A stretch of DNA of 38,676 nucleotides from CAG-791 sp045117315 (GTDB lineage Bacteria; Bacillota; Clostridia; Lachnospirales; Lachnospiraceae), in contig JBGUNJ010000133.1 in the NCBI GenBank assembly GCA_045117315.1, forward strand, positions 1 to 38,676, read 5' to 3'. The notes under the pieces were generated by a model. It saw only the letters and a list, made by a program, of their open reading frames with translations, did not search any database and had not been told where the DNA came from. A program made the position numbers and the translations under genes. Positions 22,622 to 31,355 of the stretch are shown here, in pieces (position 1 is the first letter of the stretch; each line of letters opens with the position of its first letter).

Positions 22622-24421
22622 ATGAGAGACAGGAAAAGACAAAGCAGAGAAAGACAAGGCAGGGAAAGACAAGGAAGACGACAGGATCCCTCCGGGCTGC
22701 GCAGGCAGAAGGAGAGGGCGGGTTCAAGTGCGGAACCGGACAGGCTCCGGGACAGGGAGCAGGATTCCATAGAAGACCAGCCTTCACCGGGAGGCGGGAT
22801 CGCAGTGCAGGCAGGCATGCTCGCCGCGGCGACGATCGTGGTCCGCATCATCGGTCTTCTCTACAGGGCCCCTCTGACCGCGATCATCGGGGATGAGGGA
22901 AACGGCTATTACGGCGCTGCCTATAATATTTATATGATCATCCTGATCTTGTCCTCGAATTCTCTTCCGGCGGCGATCTCAAGACAGATGGCGGCCAAGA
23001 TCGCTGTGAGGGAGTACAAAAACGCGCAGAGAGCTTTTCACTGCGCGGTGCTGTATTCTCTGATCGTAGGTACGGCGGGAAGTATGGTCCTGTATTTCGG
23101 GGCGGCACTTCTCGTACCGTCGAATGCGGTCCCTGTCCTGCGCGTTTTCGCGCCGACAGTCTTCCTGTTCGGTATTCTGGGGGCAGTGAGAGGGTATTTT
23201 CAGGCAAATCAGTCTATGTCACAGACTTCTGTGTCCCAGATTCTTGAGCAGATCGCCAATGCCGCGGTCAGTATCGGGGCCGCCTCGCTTCTGATCCGGA
23301 CAGCCCAGGCGAACGCCGGAAAGACTGAGCTGGCGGTGCGCGGCGCAATGGGAAGCGCGTTCGGCACCGGAAGCGGTGTCGCCACAGCGCTCCTGTTTAT
23401 GGCGATTGCCTATATGAGGCACAGGGCAGGATATTTCCGCAGGATCCGGAGAGATACCGGGACAGCGGAACCTTACATCAAAATAATGAAGAGCACGATC
23501 CTTGTGATCACACCCTTCATCGTGAGCAGCTTTATACTGAATCTGACCACAACTCTCGATCAGATCATCTATTTGAAGATGATGATCAACGGGAGAGGGC
23601 TGGCGGAAGCAGCCGTGACCACTGTCTTCGGTCTGTTTTCCAATAAAGCAGTGGTCATCACCAATATTCCGATTTCTGTGGCGACAGCGGTGTCCGCGGC
23701 GATCATTCCCAATATTTCGATGGCCCAGGCGTCCGGGGATATTGCCGAGACAAGGCGCAGAGCGGTCAATGCCTCCCGCATGGCACTGGTCATCTCGATC
23801 CCCTGTGCCGTAGGCCTTACAGTGCTGGCCCGTCCGGTTACAATGCTCATGTTCCCCCAGTGGGACACACTGGACATGGCTTCCATGCTGCTGGCCCTGC
23901 AGGCGGTGACAGTCATCTTTTTATCAGTGGGTACGATCACCAACGCGGTCCTTCAGGCGATCGGAAAAATGAATATGCCGATCGTGAGCGCAGGAGTCTC
24001 CCTGATCATCCAGACAGCGGCTCTGGCCTTCCTGCTCCGATTCACGGACTGGGGCGTCTATGCCCTGGTGCTTGTCAGTGTTCTTTATGCTGCGATTATT
24101 TTCGTGCTCAACGAGTTTTTCCTGCGCCATTATCTGGATCTGGAAATTGATTCGATGCAGGTTTACGGGAAACCGCTGTTGAGCGCCGCTGTGATGGGGG
24201 CGGTGACTTTCGGTGTTTATTTCGCTGTTTTCAGACTTGCATCCATGTTTACCGGCGTGTATTTCAGCAACCTGATCGCCGTTGTTCCGGCCATAGCCGC
24301 GGCTGTTCCTGTGTATTTCTTCCTTCTTATTAAACTTGGAGGATTTACCGAGGAGGACATTCTGGGACTTCCCAAGGGCACAGCTTTGGTCCGCGTCCTG
24401 AAGAAGGTGCAGTGGCTGTAA
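22622..24421 (+). CDS. MurJ/SpoVB-type lipid-linked oligosaccharide flippase (MOP superfamily)
   Basis: The protein has 599 residues from the ATG at 22622, which has AAAAGGAAA in front; the ATG at 22604 in the same frame has no ribosome site. About 14 membrane segments fill residues 65-590. Family features are the opening IAVQAGMLAAATIVVRIIGLLYRAPL (first segment, quoted in two parts: IAVQAGMLAAAT and IVVRIIGLLYRAPL) and GNGYYGAAYNIY. The family flips lipid II or other undecaprenyl-linked sugars across the membrane. It resembles the YtgP/SpoVB branch of Firmicutes; which substrate it moves is undetermined. The roughly 60-residue Arg/Gln/Glu-rich N-terminal extension is odd. Part of it (RQSRERQGRERQGRRQ) is encoded by a 15-bp DNA repeat at 22637-22681. 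The gene ends at a bidirectional terminator shared with rqcH. Confidence 0.85.
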   Translation: MRDRKRQSRERQGRERQGRRQDPSGLRRQKERAGSSAEPDRLRDREQDSIEDQPSPGGGIAVQAGMLAAATIVVRIIGLLYRAPLTAIIGDEGNGYYGAAYNIYMIILILSSNSLPAAISRQMAAKIAVREYKNAQRAFHCAVLYSLIVGTAGSMVLYFGAALLVPSNAVPVLRVFAPTVFLFGILGAVRGYFQANQSMSQTSVSQILEQIANAAVSIGAASLLIRTAQANAGKTELAVRGAMGSAFGTGSGVATALLFMAIAYMRHRAGYFRRIRRDTGTAEPYIKIMKSTILVITPFIVSSFILNLTTTLDQIIYLKMMINGRGLAEAAVTTVFGLFSNKAVVITNIPISVATAVSAAIIPNISMAQASGDIAETRRRAVNASRMALVISIPCAVGLTVLARPVTMLMFPQWDTLDMASMLLALQAVTVIFLSVGTITNAVLQAIGKMNMPIVSAGVSLIIQTAALAFLLRFTDWGVYALVLVSVLYAAIIFVLNEFFLRHYLDLEIDSMQVYGKPLLSAAVMGAVTFGVYFAVFRLASMFTGVYFSNLIAVVPAIAAAVPVYFFLLIKLGGFTEEDILGLPKGTALVRVLKKVQWL

Positions 24422-24429
24422 TAACAATA

Positions 24430-24487
24430 AAAAACATCGGCAGCCCCTGCTTTGTCTGCGGACAATAGCATGGGCTGCCGGTGTTTT
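24430..24487. terminator. Bidirectional terminator between the flippase and rqcH genes
   Basis: CGGCAGCCC (24438-24446)/GGGCTGCCG (24472-24480), flanked by AAAACA on the left and TGTTTTT on the right. It serves the two convergent genes. Confidence 0.85.
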
Positions 24488-24502
24488 TGATTTGCGGGGG
24501 AT

Positions 24503-26305
24503 TTACTCTGTGACCTCGCGCAGGCCGCTGATGTCGGTCCTGGCCAGGATGGAGTAGTTTGTGTAGTAGACGACAAAACCGGGAGCGGCACCCGATGGCT
24601 TTTTGACATTTCTTCGCTCCAGGTAATCGATCTCGACCTTGCCCTGGCTGCGGCCGCTGGAGTAGTAGGCGGCCAGGGCAGCTGCCTCCTCGAAGGCGCG
24701 GTCGGGGATCTCATTCATTGTTTTGCCGCCGGTGCGCAAAAGGACGTGGGAGCCGGGCATATCGTTGGCGTGGAACCAGATGTCACGCGCGTCCGCAATC
24801 CGGAAGGTGATCTCATCGTTCTGGGTGTTGTTTTTTCCTACATAAATATCGAAGCCGTCACTGCTGATATAGTGGAGTGGCCTGCTCTGAGGCATCCGGG
24901 CACGGCCTTTTTTAGGTTCATTTTTTCTGCCGGTATATTTGCGGCGAAGATAGCCGCTCTCCTCCATCTCCCGCCGGATCTGGGACAGATCGGCATCGGT
25001 CGTGGAGAACTCAAGGGCGTTCTGTATGCTGCGAAGGTGGTCTATCTCGGCCTTGACCTGGACCGTGAGGCGGGTCAGTGCCTCGTGGGTGCGCTTCATC
25101 CTTGCATAGCGGTCAAAATATTTCTGGGCGTTCTGCTGGGCAGTGAGGGTGGGATCCAGGGGGATCCGGACTTTTTCGCCGGTGTAGTAGTTGTCGAGTT
25201 CACAGCTTTTGGCGCCTGCGGGGACAGAATAGCCATAGGCGTTGAGGAGCTCGCCGTAAATCTTGAACTTATCGCGCTTTTCCGTGTCCCTGATCTGACG
25301 GCACTGAAGGTCATATTTGTGCACGTCCCGTTCCAGAATAGTCTGAACTATGTGGCGCAGGTCCGCAGACCGCTGACGGATGCGGGTGTAGAGATTTTTC
25401 CTGGCGTAAAAGTCCTCCAGCAGTTCAGATGGTGATTCATAGGGAACCTCCACGCAGTCCGCGTAGTGAGTGAGAGGAATGAGGGAAAAATCGACCGGAA
25501 CCCCGGGCTTTCCGTTTTCGTTTCGCCTGCAGTACATGGCGGGGGAAAAATCCCCGTGCCGGATACGGGAGATCAGGCTTTCAAAACTCTGCCAGAGGGT
25601 CTCTTTTTCGGAATCCGGCAGCAGGGCAGCGGACCGGTCCTGGGACAGACCGGCCAGGTGCACGGCTTCCTGGGCGGCGACCGGCGAGAAGCCTGTATAA
25701 GAGCGGACGAGCAGCTTTGCCACTTCCGTGTGGCCTCCGCTCAGCACCTGGAAAAAGCCTTCTCTGGTCTCGGAGAGGGGATCTTTTTTTGCCTGTGTAT
25801 CCGGAATGAAATAAGGTCTTCCGGGCAGGACCTCGCGAACGGAACTGACCAGGGAGGACACGTGCCGGATGCTGTCGACGATCGTTTCCTCATCATTGAG
25901 GAAGATGATATTGCTGTGTTTGCCCATGATCTCGACGACGAGAACATGGGTGCAGAGATCGCCCATCTCGTTTCGGTGTTCAAACAGGATGCGTATGATC
26001 CTCTCCAGTCCGGGCTGTACGATCGAAATGATGCGGGCGTTCTGCAGATGTTTTCTGAGAAGCATGCAGAAGGCCGGGGCCTGCAGGGGTGCCTGGCGGC
26101 TGACTTTGGTCAGGTAGACCAGGGGGAGGGACGGATCTGCGGAGAGATAGAGCCGGACCTGGCCGCCTCCCCGTTCCGCGGAGGGCCGGACCGTGAGGAC
26201 GAGTTCATTTTTATCGGTCTGTGCTATTTTATAAACACGGCCGCCGGTCAGAGAATCCTGAAGTTCTCTGCAAAGACCGGCGACGGTGATGCCATCGAAT
26301 GCCAT
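24503..26305 (-). CDS. rqcH: Ribosome-associated quality-control protein RqcH (NFACT family, formerly FbpA)
   Basis: The protein has 600 residues. RqcH binds obstructed 50S subunits carrying peptidyl-tRNA and recruits alanyl-tRNA to add C-terminal alanine tails that mark stalled peptides for degradation. The NFACT-N domain opens MAFDGITVAGLCREL, followed by the helical and coiled-coil middle (about 290-440). The NFACT-R domain lies at about 470-590, with DARDIWFHANDMPGSHV. Where B. subtilis RqcH has the functionally important Asp97-Arg98, this protein appears to read Glu101-Arg102 (GLERII). The ATG has AGGAG at 7 nt. A 12-bp tandem repeat fills the DNA just upstream. Older annotations call it fibronectin-binding protein. 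Confidence 0.93.
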   Translation of the reverse strand: MAFDGITVAGLCRELQDSLTGGRVYKIAQTDKNELVLTVRPSAERGGGQVRLYLSADPSLPLVYLTKVSRQAPLQAPAFCMLLRKHLQNARIISIVQPGLERIIRILFEHRNEMGDLCTHVLVVEIMGKHSNIIFLNDEETIVDSIRHVSSLVSSVREVLPGRPYFIPDTQAKKDPLSETREGFFQVLSGGHTEVAKLLVRSYTGFSPVAAQEAVHLAGLSQDRSAALLPDSEKETLWQSFESLISRIRHGDFSPAMYCRRNENGKPGVPVDFSLIPLTHYADCVEVPYESPSELLEDFYARKNLYTRIRQRSADLRHIVQTILERDVHKYDLQCRQIRDTEKRDKFKIYGELLNAYGYSVPAGAKSCELDNYYTGEKVRIPLDPTLTAQQNAQKYFDRYARMKRTHEALTRLTVQVKAEIDHLRSIQNALEFSTTDADLSQIRREMEESGYLRRKYTGRKNEPKKGRARMPQSRPLHYISSDGFDIYVGKNNTQNDEITFRIADARDIWFHANDMPGSHVLLRTGGKTMNEIPDRAFEEAAALAAYYSSGRSQGKVEIDYLERRNVKKPSGAAPGFVVYYTNYSILARTDISGLREVTE

Positions 26306-26385
26306 GCTGTTTCTCCTGTATTCAAAATTTAGAACGCGCGCAAAAGGCGCTGCGTGTTTCAGGCGTTATGTGCGATAAATATTTC

Positions 26386-26505
26386 TTTTCAGAGTTCTCT
26401 ACAGAATTCTTTTCAGAACCCTTTTCAGAGTTCTTTACAGAACTCTTTTCAGAGCCCTTTTCAAAGTCCTTTTCAGAACTCTTTTCAGAACCCTTTTCAG
26501 AGCAC
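26386..26505. repeat. 12-bp tandem repeat, ten units
   Basis: Ten contiguous 12-bp units from 26386, variants of TTTTCAGAACCC or TTTTCAGAGTTC. The block sits 80-200 bp upstream of rqcH. A minus-strand TATACT (26516-26511) just outside could be an rqcH -10, which would put the repeat in the 5' leader. Confidence 0.88.
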
Positions 26506-26527
26506 CTCATAGTATAGCACTTCTTCC

Positions 26528-26555
26528 TTGACGGTTGAAAGTATAATGTTATAAT
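26528..26555 (+). promoter_or_regulatory. Promoter for the yicC operon
   Basis: TTGACG (26528-26533), 16 bp, TATAAT (26550-26555). The leader 26556-26773 (about 215 nt) is GC-rich with small hairpins such as CTCCCCTGGGGGAG near 26583. I recognise no riboswitch in it. Confidence 0.65.
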
Positions 26556-26773
26556 GGTTACTGGTTTATTCTGCCCTGTGTCTCCCCTGGGGGAGGCAGG
26601 CGCCGGTAATCCCGCATCCGGTGCGCAGGACTTGCAAGTGAGTCCCGGAGCCTGTCACGCTATACTCGCGGGCGGGTTTTGACTTGTCGGCTGCGGTCAA
26701 TGAAGAGGAGGCATGTCCGGCACTGCCCGGGTCCGAAAGATCACATTTCGGATTTCAGCAGGAGGTTTTTTGA

Positions 26774-27652
26774 ATGATTAGGAGCATGACGGGTTACGGC
26801 AGGAGCGAGATGCTCAGCGATTCCTGCCGGATCGCGGTGGAGATCAAGTCAGTCAACAACAGGTATCTGGATATCGGTATCAAGATGCCGCGCCAGCTCA
26901 ATCAGCTGGAAGCCAAGATCCGCGGAGAATTGAAGAAGCATATGCTTCGCGGAAAAGTGGATGTTTTCATTTCTTATGAGGATTTGACGGAATCCAATAT
27001 GACGGTCAAGTATAATGACCGGATCGCGAGAGAATACTGGAAATATTTTCAGCAGATGGCGGCGGAATTCGGAATCGACAATGATGTCCGCGTCTCCTCT
27101 CTGGCCAGGTTTCCGGATGTCCTCGTGATGGAAGAGGAGCCGGTTGATCCGGAGGGGATCTGGGAGAATCTGGAAAAAGTCATCCGCGAGGCGGCTTTGA
27201 TGTTTGACGAGTCCAGGATCCGTGAAGGAGAATTCCTCCGCACCAATATGGAAGAGAAACTCGAAGAGATGCTGGGACATGTCAGTTTCATCGAGGAGAG
27301 GGCACCTGAGCTTGTTGAGGCCTATCGGACTTCCCTGAGAGAAAAGGTATCAGAGCTCCTGGAGGGGGCTGATATTGATGAGGCCAGGATCGTGCAGGAG
27401 GTGACGATCCATGCGGACAAGGTCTGTGTGGATGAAGAACTGGTACGCCTGCGCAGCCACATCGTGGCCACGCGCGATGAACTGAAAAAAGGAGGCAGCA
27501 TCGGCAGAAAGCTCGATTTTATCGCTCAGGAAATGAATCGTGAGTCCAATACGATCCTGTCCAAGTCGGTTGAAAGAGAAATCTCCGACCACGCGATCGA
27601 ACTCAAGACTTCTGTCGAGAAGATCCGTGAGCAGGTACAGAATATAGAATGA
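26774..27652 (+). CDS. yicC: YicC family endoribonuclease
   Basis: The protein has 292 residues. It opens with the family signature MIRSMTGYGRSE and KSVNNRYLDI, and ends with the conserved segment GGSIGRKLDFIAQEMNRE and NTILSKS. YicC proteins are endoribonucleases; the E. coli member promotes decay of the small RNA RyhB. They are cytoplasmic and stress-related. AGGAGG precedes the ATG. The gene heads a plus-strand series yicC-remA-gmk-rpoZ-rimO that is conserved in Lachnospiraceae and related Clostridia. Here it is spread out by tandem repeats between the genes. Confidence 0.95.
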   Translation: MIRSMTGYGRSEMLSDSCRIAVEIKSVNNRYLDIGIKMPRQLNQLEAKIRGELKKHMLRGKVDVFISYEDLTESNMTVKYNDRIAREYWKYFQQMAAEFGIDNDVRVSSLARFPDVLVMEEEPVDPEGIWENLEKVIREAALMFDESRIREGEFLRTNMEEKLEEMLGHVSFIEERAPELVEAYRTSLREKVSELLEGADIDEARIVQEVTIHADKVCVDEELVRLRSHIVATRDELKKGGSIGRKLDFIAQEMNRESNTILSKSVEREISDHAIELKTSVEKIREQVQNIE

Positions 27653-27689
27653 TCCCCATGGGCAGTCATTCGTCAAACATTCACAGACT

Positions 27690-27780
27690 GTCAGACACAG
27701 AAAAATAGTCAGACACAGAAAAATCGTCAGACACAAAAAATCGTCAGGCACAGAAAAATCGTCAAACACACAGAAAGCAG
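27690..27780. repeat. 18-bp tandem repeat, about five units
   Basis: Units at 27690, 27708, 27726 (17 bp), 27743 and 27761 are variants of GTCAGACACAGAAAAATC. The block ends 12 bp before remA and supplies its weak ribosome site region. Confidence 0.85.
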
Positions 27781-27792
27781 GTCAGGTCAAAG

Positions 27793-28065
27793 ATGTCGGG
27801 CAGCAGGCTGATACATGTCGGGTTTGGAAATATTGTAAACGCGGACAAGATCATTGCGATCGTGAGCCCTGATTCCGCCCCGGTGCGACGTCTTGTCTCG
27901 CAGGCAAAGAATGACGGCAGGACCATTGACGCGACCCAGGGCCGCAAGACCAAATCGGTGATCGTCATGGAAAATGACAGGATCGTCCTCTCTGCTTTGC
28001 TGCCGGAGACGATTCGCGGCCGCGCTGCTGCAAATGACGACTCGGCGGAAGACGAGGACGAATGA
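27793..28065 (+). CDS. remA: Extracellular matrix regulator RemA (DUF370)
   Basis: The protein has 90 residues. RemA is a DNA-binding protein that in B. subtilis activates biofilm matrix and osmoprotection genes by binding as a ring-shaped oligomer. Conserved family stretches are LIHVGFGNIVNADKIIAIV, SPDSAPVRRLV and DATQGRKTKSVIVM. The last residues (NDDSAEDEDE) are an acidic tail. It sits between yicC and gmk, 28 bp before gmk, as in many Firmicutes. Confidence 0.95.
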   Translation: MSGSRLIHVGFGNIVNADKIIAIVSPDSAPVRRLVSQAKNDGRTIDATQGRKTKSVIVMENDRIVLSALLPETIRGRAAANDDSAEDEDE

Positions 28066-28093
28066 GCCAGGAAATCTTACAGGAGCAGATGTT

Positions 28094-28795
28094 ATGAGTG
28101 GAAAAATGGTCGTGATTTCCGGCTTCAGCGGAGCCGGTAAGGGAACCGTGATCAGCAGAATGAGGGAAAAGAACGAAGGCTATGTTCTGTCCGTGTCCAT
28201 GACCACGCGCAAGCCCAGAGACTACGAGACAAACGGTGTGGAATATCATTTTGTTTCCAACGAGGTCTTTGAGGAACTGATCGGGCAGGACGGTTTTATG
28301 GAACATGCCGGTTATGCGGATCATTATTACGGAACCCCCAAAGCTTTCGTCTTTGAAAATATGGGTGCGGGGCGCGATGTCCTGCTGGAGATTGAAGTGC
28401 AGGGGGCTATGCAGATCCGGGATAAATACCCCGGTACTCTCATGATATTCATTGCTCCTCCGGATGCCGCGGAGCTGGAGAGAAGGCTGACAGGCAGGGG
28501 CACGGATCAGGAAGAAACCGTGAACAAACGGCTGCGCCAGGCTGTCAGGGAAGTGGACATGATCCCTGAATATGATTATCTTCTGATCAACGATGATGTT
28601 GATGCCTGCGCGGATTCCCTCAACAGAATCATCCGGATGCCTGAAGAGGCGGCAGCTTCTGACGGCAAAACACCAAATCCGGCAAAAGGCGGAGAGATCA
28701 TCACGGATGCCGGGAAAAAGAAGGCCTTTGCGGAGGCATTTCGCGCGGGACTGCCCGCTATTTTGCAGAAGCGCGGAATCCGGTGTGACGGGTAA
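28094..28795 (+). CDS. gmk: Guanylate kinase
   Basis: The protein has 233 residues from the ATG at 28094, which has AGGAG 8 nt upstream. It phosphorylates GMP to GDP with ATP. The P-loop reads GFSGAGKGT (residues 9-17), where most homologues have GPSGxGKGT. GMP-binding elements include SVSMTTRKPRDYETNGVEYH and the lid region with RLTGRGTDQEETVNKRL. After the usual end of the fold (about residue 190) there is an extension of about 40 residues with no recognised domain. It was probably co-transcribed with remA. Confidence 0.95.
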   Translation: MSGKMVVISGFSGAGKGTVISRMREKNEGYVLSVSMTTRKPRDYETNGVEYHFVSNEVFEELIGQDGFMEHAGYADHYYGTPKAFVFENMGAGRDVLLEIEVQGAMQIRDKYPGTLMIFIAPPDAAELERRLTGRGTDQEETVNKRLRQAVREVDMIPEYDYLLINDDVDACADSLNRIIRMPEEAAASDGKTPNPAKGGEIITDAGKKKAFAEAFRAGLPAILQKRGIRCDG

Positions 28796-28799
28796 GGCT

Positions 28800-28925
28800 G
28801 CCTGATACGGATTGCTCTACAAGGTTTATCTGACACGGTTTGCCTGAGACGGTTTGCCTGACAGGGCTTGCCTGAAATGGTTTGCCTTACAGAGTTTGCC
28901 TGATATGGTTTGCCCTACTGGTTTT
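28800..28925. repeat. 14-bp tandem repeat, nine units
   Basis: Nine contiguous 14-bp units from 28800, variants of GCCTGATACGGTTT. The period is not a multiple of three, so it does not encode a peptide repeat. The remaining gap to rpoZ (28926-29123) shows no gene or terminator. Confidence 0.88.
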
Positions 28926-29123
28926 GAGGAGTGAAAATGACATGCCCGGGCAGGTTGTCCGCACAGGCTCTGCAGTAGATTGGGGACTCGCGGAAATTTC
29001 TTAAAGCACGGGTATATCTTAAAGCAATAGAAAGACAGAACAGAAGAATGCACAGGAAAAGGCCGGTCACGGGATACTGCAGAGTCGGGGTCCGGGCAGG
29101 CCGGGAAAGGAAAGGTTAGATTT

Positions 29124-29594
29124 ATGATTCATCCGTCCTACGTGGATCTTATGAAAGTAGTTAACAAGGATGTCGAAGAGGGAGAGACTCCCGTCATCAA
29201 CAGCAGGTATTCGATCGTGATGGCTACCGCTAAGCGCGCGCGCCAGATCGTAGACGGCGATGAGCCCCTTGTGAAGGTCTCCAGAGGAGAGAAGCCTCTC
29301 TCGATCGCGGTCGATGAACTGAACCAGGGAGAGATCAGGATTCTCGCCGAGGATGAGGTGGAAGAAGACTTCATTTTGGAAGAACAGACTGCAGAAGAGA
29401 ATGATGGTGATGAGATGAGCGCAAGCGCGGACCTTGTCGCGGAAGACGAGGCGGGCTCTGCTTCTGAGACCATCGACGGGCAGGAATCGTCCACGGCTGC
29501 TGAAGAGGAAGCTGAAGAATATGAGGACGAGGAAATGACCGAAGAAGAGGTCGACGAGGAGTATGTCACGGATTCCGGTGAGGACGAAGAATAA
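29124..29594 (+). CDS. rpoZ: RNA polymerase omega subunit with acidic C-terminal extension
   Basis: The protein has 156 residues. Residues 1 to about 73 match omega (MIHPSYVDLMKVV, SRYSIVMATAKRARQI, KPLSIAVDEL), the small subunit that helps assemble beta' into RNA polymerase. Omega in Firmicutes is usually about 65-90 residues. Here about 80 additional residues follow, almost all Glu and Asp with Ala and Ser. A similar acidic extension occurs in some Clostridia, but its role is unknown. AAAGGAAAGG precedes the ATG. The gene lies between gmk and rimO as expected. Confidence 0.92.
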   Translation: MIHPSYVDLMKVVNKDVEEGETPVINSRYSIVMATAKRARQIVDGDEPLVKVSRGEKPLSIAVDELNQGEIRILAEDEVEEDFILEEQTAEENDGDEMSASADLVAEDEAGSASETIDGQESSTAAEEEAEEYEDEEMTEEEVDEEYVTDSGEDEE

Positions 29595-29624
29595 AGGCTC
29601 CGCGCACGGCGCTGCTATACTGAA

Positions 29625-29764
29625 GGTGCGGTTTTGGCGCATGGCGTATTGGACTTGAAGACACAGTCTCCATGCACGGCGCAGCTGTACTTTAGGTGCG
29701 GTTTTGGCGCATGGCGTATTGGACTTGAAGACACAGTCTCCATGCACGGCGCAGCTGTACTGAA
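29625..29764. repeat. 70-bp tandem duplication
   Basis: Units 29625-29694 and 29695-29764 are almost identical, and a third decayed start (GGTGTGGTCTCCGCGCACGG) leads to 29785. A related 3' fragment precedes them at 29599. The array ends about 20 bp before rimO. Confidence 0.88.
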
Positions 29765-29805
29765 GGTGTGGTCTCCGCGCACGGCGTTTAGACATGGTGG
29801 TGAGA

Positions 29806-31209
29806 ATGAAAATCCTGTTTGTCTCCCTCGGATGCGACAAAAATCTGGTTGATTCCGAGGAGATGCTGGGTGATCTGACCCTTGCGGGATATGAGATCAC
29901 AGATGATGAGGAACTGGCTGAGGCAGCTGTTGTCAATACATGCTGCTTTATTAATGATGCAAAAAAAGAGAGTATTGACAGTATTCTGGAACTGGCGCAC
30001 CGCCGGACTTCGGGACAGCTGAAAGCCCTGATCGTGACCGGGTGTCTGGCGCAGCGGTACAGCGAGGACATCCGGAGGGAGATCCCGGAGGTGGATGCTG
30101 TCATCGGTACAACAGCTCAGGAATCACTTATAGAAGCTTTGGATACTGTCCTGAAAAGAGGAGAGCACAAAACCGGGGCGGATGATTCCGCAGCAGAAGA
30201 GAAAAGAGACCCCGGGGAAGACAAAGAAGCCGGTGCCGCTATTGTACGTCTGGATGATCTGAAAAAGAAGCCCCGGACCAATGCAAAGAGGATCCTCACG
30301 ACTGCTGACGGTTATGGATATCTGCGCATAGCGGAGGGATGCAGCAAACACTGCACCTATTGCGTGATCCCTTCCATACGCGGCCCCTACCGCAGCGTGC
30401 CGCTGGAGGATGTGGTCCGGACGGCAGAGGACCTGGCCGGCAGAGGCGTCCGGGAGCTGATCCTGGTCGCCCAGGAGACGACGATTTACGGTCTCGATCT
30501 GTATGGAAAAAAGATGCTGCCGGACCTCCTTGGCAGACTTGCCGGGATTGAAGGAATCCGCTGGATCCGCCTTCTGTACTGCTATCCGGAGGAGATCACT
30601 CCCGAACTGGTTGAAGTGATGAGGGATGAACCGAAGATCCTCCATTATATCGACATGCCTATACAGCACGCGTCGGATGATATTCTGAAAAGGATGGGCC
30701 GCCGGACCAACAGGAAGGAACTGGAGGATATCATAGGCCTGCTCCGCAGAGAAATCCCGGATATCTGCATCCGCACGACTCTGATCACAGGGTTCCCGGG
30801 GGAGACCGACAAGGATCACAGGACCCTCATGTCCTTTGTTCGCAGAATGAAATTTGACCGTCTGGGAGTGTTCGCCTATTCCAGAGAAGAAGGAACGCCT
30901 GCCGCCCGGATGCCCAGGCAGGTTCCGGCCCCTGTGAAGTCAAAGCGGCGAAGGGAACTGATGCTCCTGCAGCAGCAGATCGCCTTTAAAAAAGCCCGCG
31001 GGATGAAGGGAAAAACAGTCGAGGCGATCGTCGAGGGAAGAATAGTGGGCGAGGATGTCTACACCTCACGCACATATATGGATGCGCCGGGTGTGGACGG
31101 CACTCTTTTTGTGGAGACCAAAAGGGACCTGATGACCGGCGATTTTATCAAAGTCCGGATCACCGGATCTGACCAGTATGATCTGATCGGAGAGCCCGAC
31201 GGGCTTTAG
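29806..31209 (+). CDS. rimO: Ribosomal protein uS12 methylthiotransferase RimO
   Basis: The protein has 467 residues from the ATG at 29806. GGTGGTGAG lies just before it, and the usual RimO opening MKILFVSLGCDKNLVDSE then follows; an upstream in-frame ATG at 29794 is less likely. RimO adds a methylthio group to an aspartate of ribosomal protein S12. The N-terminal UPF0004 domain supplies cluster-binding cysteines (Cys10 and the NTCC motif). The radical-SAM motif is GCSKHCTYC, and a TRAM domain ends the protein. Between the first two domains lies an acidic, Lys/Glu-rich insertion of about 20 residues (near 115-140). Confidence 0.95.
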   Translation: MKILFVSLGCDKNLVDSEEMLGDLTLAGYEITDDEELAEAAVVNTCCFINDAKKESIDSILELAHRRTSGQLKALIVTGCLAQRYSEDIRREIPEVDAVIGTTAQESLIEALDTVLKRGEHKTGADDSAAEEKRDPGEDKEAGAAIVRLDDLKKKPRTNAKRILTTADGYGYLRIAEGCSKHCTYCVIPSIRGPYRSVPLEDVVRTAEDLAGRGVRELILVAQETTIYGLDLYGKKMLPDLLGRLAGIEGIRWIRLLYCYPEEITPELVEVMRDEPKILHYIDMPIQHASDDILKRMGRRTNRKELEDIIGLLRREIPDICIRTTLITGFPGETDKDHRTLMSFVRRMKFDRLGVFAYSREEGTPAARMPRQVPAPVKSKRRRELMLLQQQIAFKKARGMKGKTVEAIVEGRIVGEDVYTSRTYMDAPGVDGTLFVETKRDLMTGDFIKVRITGSDQYDLIGEPDGL

Positions 31210-31355
31210 AGGAACTGATTTCGGACGGAAGGATAGGACAAAAGCTCTCACTGCCGGACTTTCGGCAGATGCGGACTGTGCCTGACTGCCGCGGCAGGAT
31301 AACCTGCGGCAGTGTCTGAGTGCGGATCCCGCAGAAAGGCTATTATTGGTTTTAC

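Noticed and set aside
26322..26510. Small minus-strand frame with EKGS/EKSS peptide repeats ahead of rqcH
   Set aside because: The repeats simply read through the 12-bp DNA array. The ATG lies upstream of the expected transcription start and lacks a ribosome site.
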